Assembly: GCA_964511425.1 (NCBI GenBank)
Contig: CAZEFI010000041.1
Span: 1 to 17,276 of the forward strand
Reading direction: 5' to 3'
DNA from: Bin55 sp964511425
GTDB lineage: Bacteria > Pseudomonadota > Gammaproteobacteria > Pseudomonadales > Azotimanducaceae
DNA length: 17,276 bases
The translations under genes were made by a program, and so were the position numbers. A model generated the notes under the pieces. It searched no databases. It was given only the letters and a program-made list of their open reading frames with translations, and was not told the origin of the DNA. This document shows positions 7,628-15,429 of this stretch, in pieces; the stretch's first letter is position 1, and each line of letters begins with the position of its first letter.

Positions 7628-8373
7628 ATGAATACACTGTACAAATACCCCCCCCCCGCAATTCTAGCGTAAGGTTATCCGAGCGAGTTAGTCGCTTTCT
7701 GTCGGGAGCGGTGCTGACCGCCGCTCTTGCATTACTCGTAGTCCATCCGAGTATGTTTCAAAACGTCCATGCTCAGACCGAACCAGAATACGATTTCAGC
7801 CGATATATAGGTAGTATCACTCCCGAACGCGATCCCGAAGAATATGGATTAAATCCGTTCCATGCAGGTAGACCACTATACGAACCATACGCTGCGACAA
7901 TAGATCTTGGTTTTTTGTCATTTATTTGGAGCGCGACAAAATGGATTGCACAAAGACTTATTTGGGTGGTTTTAGCATTTAATGTATTGTGGGCGATCGC
8001 AGAGGGAATTTGGAACGCGATTAATTGGATAATAGAAATGAAATATCGAAATTATTTCCAAGAATGGATGCTCGATATGTTAAGTCACTTTGGAGTCGTT
8101 GGTGGCACTCGTTGTACCTATGCTGAAGGTAGAGGACAAGAATATGCAGACTGTATCGTGACTGAGCATAAAAAGTTATTCCGAGCTTTTGCTGATAAAG
8201 CTAGAAAATGTGAGGGAGGGCGTTGGGAAGGTAGACAAACCAGTAGAAGTATCTTAAAAGTGAGCTTTGAATTTGAACATCTACATACCACTTTTTGGGG
8301 GTGTGGTGAATATCGCAAGAGTCAACGCATTGGAATCCTTCAACCTTATTGGGATGCGAGTCCATGGTTCTAA
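7628..8373 (+). CDS. Phase-variable exported protein of unknown function (out of frame as assembled)
   Basis: From the ATG at 7628 the assembled sequence reads MNTLYKYPPPAILA then TAA because of ten C at 7648-7657. With 11 C (or 8) the frame joins the long open frame and, for 11, gives 248 residues. That product has a textbook signal peptide: a basic stretch with R16, R20 and R23, a hydrophobic core GAVLTAALALLVVHP (27-41) and likely cleavage after VHA (47-49). A Trp-rich hydrophobic segment (about 95-137) may be one or two membrane helices, and a soluble C-terminal part has four Cys (163, 176, 195, 226) that could form disulfides. I recognise no family. The signal peptide is complete only in the restored frame, which argues that switching is real. 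The stop overlaps the start of the next gene by 10 nt. Confidence 0.8.
7634..7647 (-). repeat. Right arm of inverted repeat, ending at the C10 tract
   Basis: ACACTGTACAAATA lies within codons 3-7 of the exported-protein gene and pairs with 7506-7519 (13 of 14). It ends directly at the C10 tract, so repeat, start codon and slippage tract are packed into about 30 bases. Confidence 0.5.
7648..7657 (+). repeat. C10 homopolymer tract in the exported-protein 5' end
   Basis: Ten C begin at the last base of codon 7. Ten give a stop at 7670, twelve give a stop five bases after the tract, and eight or eleven open the full 7628-8373 gene. It is the same length as the tract in the divergent methyltransferase unit. 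Apart from these two, I saw no G/C run longer than six in the window. Confidence 0.85.
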
Positions 8374-8570
8374 AACCTAATCCGTACAAGTACGATGCTG
8401 TTGACGAAGAATCTGATTCCAACAGTCTATTTCGGCTTGAAGATTTTGAACTAGATTGGAAGGACATGCCAAGAAAAGAGAAAGCAATGTATTTACTAGG
8501 TGTAGGAACAGGTATATTAGCCGTTCTTATAGTTTGGGGAGCGCGTTTCTTTTTGAGTATGGTTTTCTAA
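8364..8570 (+). CDS. Small single-span membrane protein, unknown
   Basis: A 68-residue product starting MVLKPNPYKYDAVDEESD. An acidic hydrophilic N-terminal half contains FRLEDFELDWKDMPRKEK, followed by one hydrophobic segment, AMYLLGVGTGILAVLIVWGA, near the C-terminus, so it is probably tail-anchored in the inner membrane. The ATG at 8364 overlaps the exported-protein gene by 10 nt, and an in-frame TTG at 8349 is a less likely start. The overlap and the terminator after it indicate a two-gene unit. It matches no family I know and probably works with the exported protein. Confidence 0.6.
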   Translation: MVLKPNPYKYDAVDEESDSNSLFRLEDFELDWKDMPRKEKAMYLLGVGTGILAVLIVWGARFFLSMVF

Positions 8571-8600
8571 GACCGATCCTCTGTGAAATTGCAAAATAAT

Positions 8601-8623
8601 GCCCCGTTAATTCGGGGCTTTTT
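8601..8623 (+). terminator. Rho-independent terminator after the phase-variable unit
   Basis: A stem of GCCCCG (8601-8606) and CGGGGC (8613-8618) with a six-base loop TTAATT is followed by TTTTT. It lies 31 bases after the stop at 8570 and ends the 7628-8570 transcript. Confidence 0.9.
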
Positions 8624-8641
8624 GTGTGTTTGTTCAGTGTT

Positions 8642-9058
8642 TTAGAGCTTGTGTAGAAAAGTATATAAGTCCCATTTTTTACCCCCAGTCACCACCAATT
8701 CCTCCATGTCTCCGGGTTCCAAACTAAAGTGAATAGAACTTCGAGATCCTGTATAGACTGTGGCGCTTTGGGAGACTCTCTTGTATCCAGGAGCACTTGC
8801 CGTGATTTCATACTCTCCGGGGACTAAGTGGGAAAATTCATACTTCCCTGTTTCTGAGGTTTGTGTCGTTTTCGTTGTATTCGTATCGAGATTACGTACG
8901 GTGATTTCAACTTCTTCCATTGGAGTTTCGTTCGAAGAAACAACGCCGACTATGAATCCGTTTATGTTGGTATTGGCATAGACCACATCAGCACCCCACA
9001 CTAAGGACGCTAAGGTCAACACCCACAACAGGCAAGATGGAATATTGTTCAAATCCAA
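8642..9058 (-). pseudogene. N-terminal remnant of a TonB-dependent receptor with carboxypeptidase-like regulatory domain
   Basis: The 138-residue frame has a signal peptide (LLWVLTLASLVWGADVVYA), then a CarboxypepD_reg-like beta-sandwich (about 33-113: VEITVRNLDTN, GKYEFSHLVPGEYEITAS, PGYKRVSQSATV). GDMEELVVTG (116-125), the TonB-box-like signature of Oar-type TonB-dependent receptors, follows. It stops 13 residues later, with no plug or barrel, so roughly the last 80-90% of such a receptor is missing. The start is a TTG at 9058; no ATG lies upstream before a stop codon. The deletion point is near 8685, next to the terminator of the phase-variable unit, so arrival of that unit may have removed the rest. 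A short secreted protein in its own right is less likely. Confidence 0.7.
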
Positions 9059-9548
9059 AAGAGTGGAGAGGTTGCAGTGGCGAAAAAGGGGGCGAAGGTC
9101 GAGAATACATCGAACGAATGGGCTCAGTAGTACTCGATCTCACATGATGTATATTCTATTTTCTTGAGCGACACAGTGTTCTATTGTGTGCAACGAGAGA
9201 CTAATGACTTTCAACGCTTGCACTCTCAGAAAGATCGACATAATTTAACGCGATGTACTTGGAAGAGTCGCAATACGTCGTGTATTTGTGCTCAAAGTGT
9301 GAAAACCTCAAGTACTCTTCGTTTGTGTTTTCCGTCAGTACTATGTACCCGACGCTTTCCGCTAATCCGATTGTCCAATTTGACCTTAGAAAATACCGCT
9401 ATTTTTCGTGTCAGTCGTCTTTTGCTATTACGTAACCAATTGACGTCGTCCATCTCATTCAACGTGTAATTGGCATTGGTGGGGTATTCCCTGTCGTTTT
9501 GGTTGGAATGAATCTGAGGGAAGTTGTGCGAAATGGAGCAAACATAAC
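9059..9548. other. 490-base gap without a convincing gene
   Basis: No recognisable family in any frame. In frame with 9253, 60 codons with one CSKC pair run to a TAA at 9433. The same frame then stays open for 38 codons (PIDVVHLIQRVIGIGGVFPV onwards) to a TGA that overlaps the next gene's ATG as ATGA (9549-9552). This could be a decayed gene once coupled to the 9549 gene, or chance. The promoters for the genes at 9058 (minus) and 9549 (plus) must lie here, but no clear -35/-10 pair stands out. Confidence 0.4.
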
Positions 9549-10289
9549 ATGAAGGTTGTTTTCAGTCGCAAAGGCTTTGACAGTTCCGCTGGTGGCGTAC
9601 CTTCTCCCATAGTTAATGGGCGACCTGTGAGCATTCCCATTCCCACGGACCACCGTTCCGAGACCACCTACAGTCACCTTGGACTGGGCGATCTCGTTGG
9701 TCAGATCACAAAGAACCGTTATACCGGGAATAGCCTTTGTCATCACGACCCAATGTTTCTTGGAGGCCAGTGCGCTTTTGGTCAAACAGGCATCGCTCAA
9801 GGTCATCTAGCAAGAAACAATGTGGGAGTAGGGGATATCTTTCTTTTTTTTGGGTTATTTTCCGATTTAGACGGAAAGGACCGACACCATCGGATATTTG
9901 GATTTCTACAAGTTGAAGAACTTTTACACCTAGGAGCAAGTCCAAAATTGACTGACCAACCTCTGGGTTTTAAGAACCGTCATCCGCACACAATAGGAAA
10001 GTGGGAGCCAAACAACACAATCTATTTGGGACGAGGTCGCACAGCAACTACTAGTGACTCAGACCTGCGTCTCTCCATTCCGGGTCACAATGTGAGTAAT
10101 TGGAGAGTACCAGCTTGGTTGAGGAAGGCTAAACTCACGTACCACGGAAAACGCGATCGGTGGGGCGACGACGATACACTACAAATTGTTCCGAGAGGTC
10201 AAGAATTTGTCTCGGATATTACGGGAAATTCCCATGCTCATGAGTGGTTAGAGATGGTTTCGACAAAAATCAGCCAAGTCAAAGCGTAG
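9549..10289 (+). CDS. Nmad3-like nucleotide modification associated protein
   Basis: A 246-residue protein starting MKVVFSRKGFDSSAGG, then PSPIVNGRPVSIPIP, later GDIFLFFGLFSD and a C-terminal SDITGNSHAHEWLEM. This pattern resembles the family named nucleotide modification associated domain 3 (Nmad3), a group linked by gene context to DNA base modification in phages and bacteria; the reaction is not established. GGAG at 9535-9538 supports the ATG at 9549. The gene appears intact and is convergent with the PH-domain gene at 10320. The assignment is from memory of the family and has moderate certainty. No partner modification gene is adjacent; the nearest DNA-modifying gene is the methyltransferase 3 kb away. 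Confidence 0.65.
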   Translation: MKVVFSRKGFDSSAGGVPSPIVNGRPVSIPIPTDHRSETTYSHLGLGDLVGQITKNRYTGNSLCHHDPMFLGGQCAFGQTGIAQGHLARNNVGVGDIFLFFGLFSDLDGKDRHHRIFGFLQVEELLHLGASPKLTDQPLGFKNRHPHTIGKWEPNNTIYLGRGRTATTSDSDLRLSIPGHNVSNWRVPAWLRKAKLTYHGKRDRWGDDDTLQIVPRGQEFVSDITGNSHAHEWLEMVSTKISQVKA

Positions 10290-10319
10290 TGTCGACGCGC
10301 TTGCCATTGGTGCTATACT

Positions 10320-11897
10320 TCATCGCCACCTGACCTTACTAGACTCGATGCGATACAGCAGATAGTCACGCACTCGTTCCGCGAAAGCTCTGTCCATAAA
10401 TGGAATTTTCAAATCATTTGAGTAGGTAGTTGAGTGCGCGAAAAGTTGTAACGTGCAGAGATTTCGTAATCTCTGAACGACGGATTGCGAAATTTCTATC
10501 TCTTGTAATTTAGGTATTGGAATCACTCGAAGTTCATGACCCAAAAAACCTTTTCGGAGCAATATAAAGTTCTCATAAAACGCGTAACCAGTACGTCGCC
10601 AACATTGCCACCATGCAATGATTCCCACTGGTGCAAGTGTGAGTGTGAAAATAGTAGCACCTCGACTTCCCATGACTAACCACCAAGTTAGCCAAAACGC
10701 AGCCAGTATGAAGGGACCAATTGCCGCTAGTCGAACGAAAAAATAAGCAGGGGAAAACCGACAGATTTCCGTTGACCGGGGGTCCAACGGTGGGTAGTGA
10801 CTCGCACTTGGAAAGACTTTCTTAGCGACGTGCTGACAAAATTGCAATTGAACACAAGGCACTTCTACTTGGTGAGTCGCTCTTCCAACGGCTGCTTGAA
10901 TCGTATCGTCTTCATCTGATTGTTGTACCTTCACATCAACGCGTTCGATTAGTCTCAATCTCAAACTCATAGAAATTTTCAAAATCTGTACTTTGAGTGT
11001 GTCTACAGTGGTGGTTTTCCGAGTGATCAATCCTTGTTCACTNNNNNNNNNNNNNNNNNNNNNNNNNNNNNNNNNNNNNNNNNNNNNNNNNNNNNNNNNN
11101 NNNNNNNNNNNNNNNNNNNNNNNNNNNNNNNNNNNNNNNNNNAATGTATCTTGGACTTCTTCTTGCAGTGTTGTGTCAGTCGTAGCAGCTTGATCGGCGG
11201 AATTAATTTGATAGTAAATAACGTATGCATTCGACGCAATTGCGACAACGAATGCTAATCCAATAGCCGTTGAGAGCATAATTCCTTTCGAACACATAGC
11301 GGCTCTGAACATATCCTTACCTCGTAATGTGTAAAGTGGTGTGTTCTCTTCTTGTGTAGATGCGTCTTGCAAAATACGATCTTCATTGAACTCGAAGATG
11401 TTTGTTTGGCTTGGTTCTTGCACATGAGATTTAAGATATGCGCCGACATACATTGGCATAGCGGGAATCTCGATCTCAGATCCCATTGAGCTCGCCGTGT
11501 CTACGGAGACTCTGGTGAGTTTGAACAATCTTTCGATTGGACCGGACTCTAGATTTACCGAGCGAATTTTATCCCAGGGTACTACCTTGTGGGTACGACG
11601 AATAACACCAGATTTCAATGCTAGTCCTTCATTGGAGATGTGTATTCGCAACACAAAATACGACAGTAGTGCGCTAATGACGACGAACGCGAGCAAAGCA
11701 ATTGCATAGCTGAAAATAGCAGTCACAAGACCGACGTCTAGGAATCGCAATAACACCACGGTCAGTCCGCCCAACGACACAATTTCTATCACGCTTCGTA
11801 CGACGCGGCGAAATCGACGCATTGCGATAAACAGAATAGCCATGGGCGAAGTTAATCGCCAATGTTCATAGTATTTGATGTCCGTTTGTCGTGCCAT
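10320..11897 (-). CDS. PH-domain membrane protein (YdbT/DUF304-like), interrupted by assembly gap
   Basis: Starts MARQTDIKYYEHWRLTSPMA, with two hydrophobic helices at about 35-85. A bacterial PH (bPH2, formerly DUF304) domain follows: RIHISNEGLALKSGVIRRTH, VVPWDKIRSVNLESGPIERL (about 84-145). A membrane helix precedes the gap. After the gap come SEQGLITRKTTTVDTLKVQI (second PH domain), more helices (near GPFILAAFWLTWWLVMGS), and a third PH-like region ending in FMDRAFAERVRDYLLYRI. Repeated PH domains between helices are typical of the YdbT family; its function is unclear. The gap length is a placeholder, so protein length is unknown, although both sides are nominally in one frame. The gene is last in the mnmA cluster, 29 bases after the GNAT stop. 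Confidence 0.85.
   Translation of the reverse strand: MARQTDIKYYEHWRLTSPMAILFIAMRRFRRVVRSVIEIVSLGGLTVVLLRFLDVGLVTAIFSYAIALLAFVVISALLSYFVLRIHISNEGLALKSGVIRRTHKVVPWDKIRSVNLESGPIERLFKLTRVSVDTASSMGSEIEIPAMPMYVGAYLKSHVQEPSQTNIFEFNEDRILQDASTQEENTPLYTLRGKDMFRAAMCSKGIMLSTAIGLAFVVAIASNAYVIYYQINSADQAATTDTTLQEEVQDTXXXXXXXXXXXXXXXXXXXXXXXXXXXXXXXXXXSEQGLITRKTTTVDTLKVQILKISMSLRLRLIERVDVKVQQSDEDDTIQAAVGRATHQVEVPCVQLQFCQHVAKKVFPSASHYPPLDPRSTEICRFSPAYFFVRLAAIGPFILAAFWLTWWLVMGSRGATIFTLTLAPVGIIAWWQCWRRTGYAFYENFILLRKGFLGHELRVIPIPKLQEIEISQSVVQRLRNLCTLQLFAHSTTYSNDLKIPFMDRAFAERVRDYLLYRIESSKVRWR
11043..11142. other. Assembly gap, 100 N
   Basis: Exactly 100 unknown bases inside the PH-domain gene, a conventional placeholder for a scaffold join of unknown size. 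Sequence of the same gene on both sides supports the join, but the missing length cannot be read. Confidence 0.98.
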
Positions 11898-11926
11898 TTG
11901 TTTATTCGTGTGAGTTCTGTGAGTTT

Positions 11927-12361
11927 TTACATAAATCGCTCGAATCGCATCGCCTGATGCAAGATATCAGCCTCTTCAAATGGGTCGCCAAACGGTTGAA
12001 AGCCGTGGCGAAGATAAAAATCCAGCGCACTCACTTGGGAGTGTAGGAATATATTTTCGTAGCCTAACTTCAGTGCGCGTGTGACGATCGCATTTAATAA
12101 TTTCCCTCCAATGCCTTCATTTCTATATGGAATCAGTACCGCCATTCGACCAATTTGACCACTGGGAAGCAGTCTAGCTGTACCTACCGGTTTGTTATTG
12201 ATTAGTGCTAAAAAGTGCACCGCAGTAGCGTCGAGTCCATCTATCTCTAAGCTTTGTGGTACGTGTTGCTCTTTTACGAAGACGTTTAACCGAACTTCAC
12301 AGAGCAATTCGCGATCTCGGTCCCAAGTAGCTTCACGAATTACTACTTGTGGTTGAATCAA
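11927..12361 (-). CDS. GNAT-family N-acetyltransferase
   Basis: A 144-residue single-domain acetyltransferase. LICEVRLNVFVKEQHVPQ-like N-terminal strands lead to HFLALINNKPVGTARLLPSG, the acetyl-CoA loop IGRMAVLIPYRNEGIGGKLL (motif A with RNEGIG, about 69-89) and FLHSQVSALDFYLRHGFQPFG (motif B), ending with EEADILHQAM. It resembles YjcF/ElaA-like proteins; the substrate is unknown. It starts with TTG at 12361, overlapping the purB stop as TTGA, so translation is probably coupled to purB. Confidence 0.87.
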   Translation of the reverse strand: MIQPQVVIREATWDRDRELLCEVRLNVFVKEQHVPQSLEIDGLDATAVHFLALINNKPVGTARLLPSGQIGRMAVLIPYRNEGIGGKLLNAIVTRALKLGYENIFLHSQVSALDFYLRHGFQPFGDPFEEADILHQAMRFERFM

Positions 12362-13761
12362 TCGAATCGCTCACTTCGGATGCGATGGATCTCTCTCACA
12401 GCGACAGTTTCTGCTAGGCCAATATACGTTTCCGGTCTCAATTTATCCAGTTTAGCGCAATTTTCGTCGGATAACCCTGAACTTTTCAAAAGATTTTGAT
12501 AGTGTTTTTGATCCATCCGAAGACCGCGCGTGGCTTGCTTCACTATGTCATAGGAATCGGAAATTCCTTGTGCTCTCATCATCGTTTGAACTGCTTCGGT
12601 GAGGACTTCCCAAGACTTGGCTAGGTCAACTTCAATTTTGTCGCGGTCTGGTTCTAGTTTCGCGATTCCCTTGCATACGTTTTTCATGCTCAACACCGAA
12701 TGTCCGATTGCAGTACCGAGGTTGCGTAAGACGGTGGAATCCGATAAATCGCGCTGCCATCGAGAAATTAATAATTTTTGGGCTAAATGTGCTTGTAATG
12801 CATTAGCTATTCCTAAATTTCCTTCAGCGTTCTCAAAGTCAATCGGATTTACTTTATGTGGCATCGTTGAACTGCCCACTTCTCCTGAAATTTGTTTCTG
12901 TCGGAAGTATCCGATCGAGATGTAATTCCATATATCTCGGACGAAGTCCAATAGTATCCCGTTAAAGACTTGGAGATCGTTTAAGAAATGTGCTAAGAAA
13001 TCCCGACTTTCAATTTGAGTAGTAATTGGATTGGGAGTTAGTCCAAGTGACCTTACAAAGGACTCGCCAAATTCAAGCCAGTCTAAGTTGGGGAAGGCAA
13101 CTGTGTGAGCGTTGTAGTTTCCTACAGCACCATTCATTTTCCCTCGAATTTCTGTCTCGATCAATCTTTTGCCCACACCATGGACTCTTGATGTAAACAC
13201 AACCAGTTCCTTTCCTAGGGTTGTCGGTGAAGCTGGTTGTCCGTGAGTGCGAGCGAGCATCGGCACTGCAACGTTCGGTTCCGCGAAGTCAACGAGATCT
13301 GTTAATAGTTCTGAGATGTGAGGCATCAATATATCATCCAAGAGATCTCTTAACATGAGTGCATATGCTAGGTTATTGATGTCTTCCGACGTACAAGCGA
13401 AATGTATCCATTCCAATTGGCTGTCGAGCTCGAGTTCGGTGAATTTCTCGCGCAAGAAGCGTTCCACCGCCTTCACGTCGTGATTCGTTTGTTTCTCGAT
13501 CGCTTGTATAGCATGACCATCTTTGAGCGAAAATTCCTTCCAAATGCATTCACACTTTTCAACAATCAATTCACTGAGTGGATCGAAAGAAGGTAGACTC
13601 GCGTTTTGATTTAGGAACAGAAACCATGCTATTTCCACTCTCACCCGATAGCGCATCAGAGCCCACTCACTAACGTAGGGAGACAAGAGTTCGCCGATTT
13701 TTCGATAACGACCGTCTAAGGGGCTGATAGCCGTCAATAGTTCAAATGAATCTTCAGTCAT
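12358..13761 (-). CDS. purB: Adenylosuccinate lyase
   Basis: Catalyses fumarate release from adenylosuccinate and from SAICAR in purine synthesis. The 467-residue product is of the longer E. coli type, beginning LTAISPLDGRYRKIGELLSP. The fumarase/aspartase superfamily marks are CTSEDINNLAYALML, ARTHGQPASPTTLGKE and the signature loop SGEVGSSTMPHKVNPIDFEN with the catalytic Ser. Its ATG (13761) lies inside the mnmA end, an 8-base overlap. In E. coli hflD sits between mnmA and purB; here it is missing from this spot. Confidence 0.96.
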   Translation of the reverse strand: MTEDSFELLTAISPLDGRYRKIGELLSPYVSEWALMRYRVRVEIAWFLFLNQNASLPSFDPLSELIVEKCECIWKEFSLKDGHAIQAIEKQTNHDVKAVERFLREKFTELELDSQLEWIHFACTSEDINNLAYALMLRDLLDDILMPHISELLTDLVDFAEPNVAVPMLARTHGQPASPTTLGKELVVFTSRVHGVGKRLIETEIRGKMNGAVGNYNAHTVAFPNLDWLEFGESFVRSLGLTPNPITTQIESRDFLAHFLNDLQVFNGILLDFVRDIWNYISIGYFRQKQISGEVGSSTMPHKVNPIDFENAEGNLGIANALQAHLAQKLLISRWQRDLSDSTVLRNLGTAIGHSVLSMKNVCKGIAKLEPDRDKIEVDLAKSWEVLTEAVQTMMRAQGISDSYDIVKQATRGLRMDQKHYQNLLKSSGLSDENCAKLDKLRPETYIGLAETVAVREIHRIRSERFD

Positions 13762-14839
13762 TTAAAGGAAGTACTTTGTTGATTAATGCGGACCCAAGAC
13801 ATTGTGTGTCTTGGTAAAACGCAACGTATTGACCGGGTGTAATCGCTCGTTGTGGTGATTTGAAATGTACTCGAACAGCATCTTCCTTAAATGTAATAGT
13901 ACACGGTTGAGGTGATTGACGATATCGCACCATGGCTTCACACGCAGTATATGACTGAGGTTCATCTACCAACCAATTCATACTATCCGCTTCTAACTCA
14001 TGATTTAAAAGATCTGTGGCGTGCTGCGTGACTACTAGCTGATTGGTCTGTTGATCCTTATGTAGAACATACCAAGGTGCTTCCACACCTTCGCGACGAC
14101 CTCCGATGCCTAGTCCAGTTCGTTGTCCTAAGGTGTAGTAGGGGAGACCGATGTGTTCTCCAATCACGCGATTGTTGGTATCGAGAATTTCACCTTTTTC
14201 CTGCTTGACGTAGCGTGCTAAAAAATCTTTGAAACGTCGTTCGCCAATGAAACAAATACCGGTGCTATCCTTTTTGTCGTGGACCGATAGTCCAATTTTG
14301 CGCGCAATCTCTCGGACTTCTTGTTTCGACATAGTTGCGAGAGGAAAAAGACAACGTGCTAGTCGTGCTTTCGGTACTCCGCTCAAGAAATACGTTTGAT
14401 CTTTTTGTGAATCCACACCTCGGTGCAATGTAAATTCTCCCTCGTGAGTTATTGCTTTCGCATAGTGGCCTGTCGCTATGAGATCGACTCCTCGAGCGAT
14501 TGCGTAATCAAGAAACAAGCCAAATTTTATCTCGCGATTACACAGCACATCCGGGTTCGGCGTCCAGCCTTGGTTATATAGCTTAAGAAACTGCGAGAAC
14601 ACTCGTTCCCAATATTCGTGCGCGAAATTAATCGGCTCTAGTGGGATCTGCAATTTGTCCGCGATCTCTTGCGCATCCGCGTAATCAGATTCAGCGGTGC
14701 AATATTCGGTTCCGTCGTCTTCCTCCCAGTTCTTCATAAACATGGCGATCAATTCGTATCCTTGTTTTTGAAGTCGTAATGCGGCAACTGCGGAATCCAC
14801 TCCACCGGATAACCCGATCATCACCTTCGACTGTTTCAT
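13754..14839 (-). CDS. mnmA: tRNA-specific 2-thiouridylase MnmA
   Basis: Adds sulfur to U34 of Glu, Lys and Gln tRNAs, receiving it from a persulfide relay. The 361-residue length is normal. The PP-loop SGGVDS (11-16) binds ATP, TPNPDVLCN carries the first catalytic Cys (100), and DSTGICFIGERRFKDFL carries the second (196). A C-terminal beta-barrel region follows (YRQSPQPCTITF, ITPGQYVAFYQDTQCLGSA). It is the first gene of the minus-strand cluster mnmA-purB-GNAT-PH. Upstream on the minus strand a TATAGT at 14875-14870 inside the inverted repeat GACTA/TAGTC could be a -10, but I see no good -35. Confidence 0.96.
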   Translation of the reverse strand: MKQSKVMIGLSGGVDSAVAALRLQKQGYELIAMFMKNWEEDDGTEYCTAESDYADAQEIADKLQIPLEPINFAHEYWERVFSQFLKLYNQGWTPNPDVLCNREIKFGLFLDYAIARGVDLIATGHYAKAITHEGEFTLHRGVDSQKDQTYFLSGVPKARLARCLFPLATMSKQEVREIARKIGLSVHDKKDSTGICFIGERRFKDFLARYVKQEKGEILDTNNRVIGEHIGLPYYTLGQRTGLGIGGRREGVEAPWYVLHKDQQTNQLVVTQHATDLLNHELEADSMNWLVDEPQSYTACEAMVRYRQSPQPCTITFKEDAVRVHFKSPQRAITPGQYVAFYQDTQCLGSALINKVLPLND

Positions 14840-14931
14840 CGTGTCGTCAACAATTTGTGAAAAAGACTAACTATAGTCGTTTGAAGGTAGAAATTGCGTA
14901 AGGAAGGGTGACTTAAAAGAGCGAACGTACC

Positions 14932-15225
14932 GTGATTTTAATAGTTAACGAAAAGGATATATCTGAGTTTATTCCGTGCGTTTATCGCACGTGGGAATTC
15001 TATGTCAAGGAATCCGATGGGAAGCTCGTCGAAATCTCGAGATCCGTTGTTACTGCAGCTATAAAAGACCATCTCCCGTGACAAGTTTCAATCCATGAGG
15101 AATTTCACGCGATGCGAGGTCCTATATTCAGGATGATCTGGTAAGAGTTCAATGAAGAAATCGATGTGCACAAAAACGACTGCAAGCAGTATCGTGGAGT
15201 TTTTCAAATAAATTACCACCGATGA
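14932..15225 (+). pseudogene. Possible decayed small gene (97 codons with two internal stops)
   Basis: From a GTG at 14932 the frame gives 49 codons (MILIVNEKDISEFIPCVYRT, then WEFYVKESDGKLVEISRS) to a TGA at 15079. The same frame resumes as QVSIHEEFHAMRGPIFRMIW, meets a TAA at 15142, then runs EFNEEIDVHKNDCKQYRGVF to a TGA that overlaps the next ATG as ATGA (15222-15225). The stop-start overlap suggests an original coupled gene with two nonsense changes. Alternatively only the first 49 codons are a gene. No family is recognised. AAGAG at 14915-14919 is a weak ribosome site. Confidence 0.3.
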
Positions 15226-15386
15226 GTTCTCCGATTCAGTCAGAACTCGATGAGATCTATGATGAAGATAGGGATACAAACGTAGAAGAATACAGCACAT
15301 TACATACTAATACGAACCGTAGTACTGAGGAAGAGAAAAGGTTGCAAGAACTTGAGAAGTACTTTGAGGAAAAAAGAGTAAACTAG
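15222..15386 (+). CDS. Small acidic hydrophilic protein, unknown
   Basis: 54 residues, starting MSSPIQSELDEIYDEDRDTN and ending in a charged, probably helical EEEKRLQELEKYFEEKRVN that could form a short coiled coil. No signal or membrane segment. It sits directly upstream of the 15430 gene in the same direction. No good Shine-Dalgarno is present, consistent with coupling to the frame that ends at its ATG. The composition looks coding-like, but there is no homology I can name. Confidence 0.4.
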   Translation: MSSPIQSELDEIYDEDRDTNVEEYSTLHTNTNRSTEEEKRLQELEKYFEEKRVN

Positions 15387-15429
15387 GAGCGAAAGTCAAT
15401 CACGTTTATGAGAACGACGTAAATCTGTC

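Noticed and set aside
7711..8373. A 220-codon gene starting at GTG 7711
   Set aside because: This start would cut the signal peptide inside its hydrophobic core and ignores the AAGGAGG and ATG at 7613-7630; the full gene starting at 7628 explains the sequence better.
9459..9806. 115-codon minus-strand frame
   Set aside because: Mostly the complement of the start of the Nmad3-like gene; no recognisable domain.
15088..15300. 70-codon minus-strand frame with hydrophobic stretches
   Set aside because: It lies opposite plus-strand frames at 14932-15386 that have better coding character; no homology or ribosome site.
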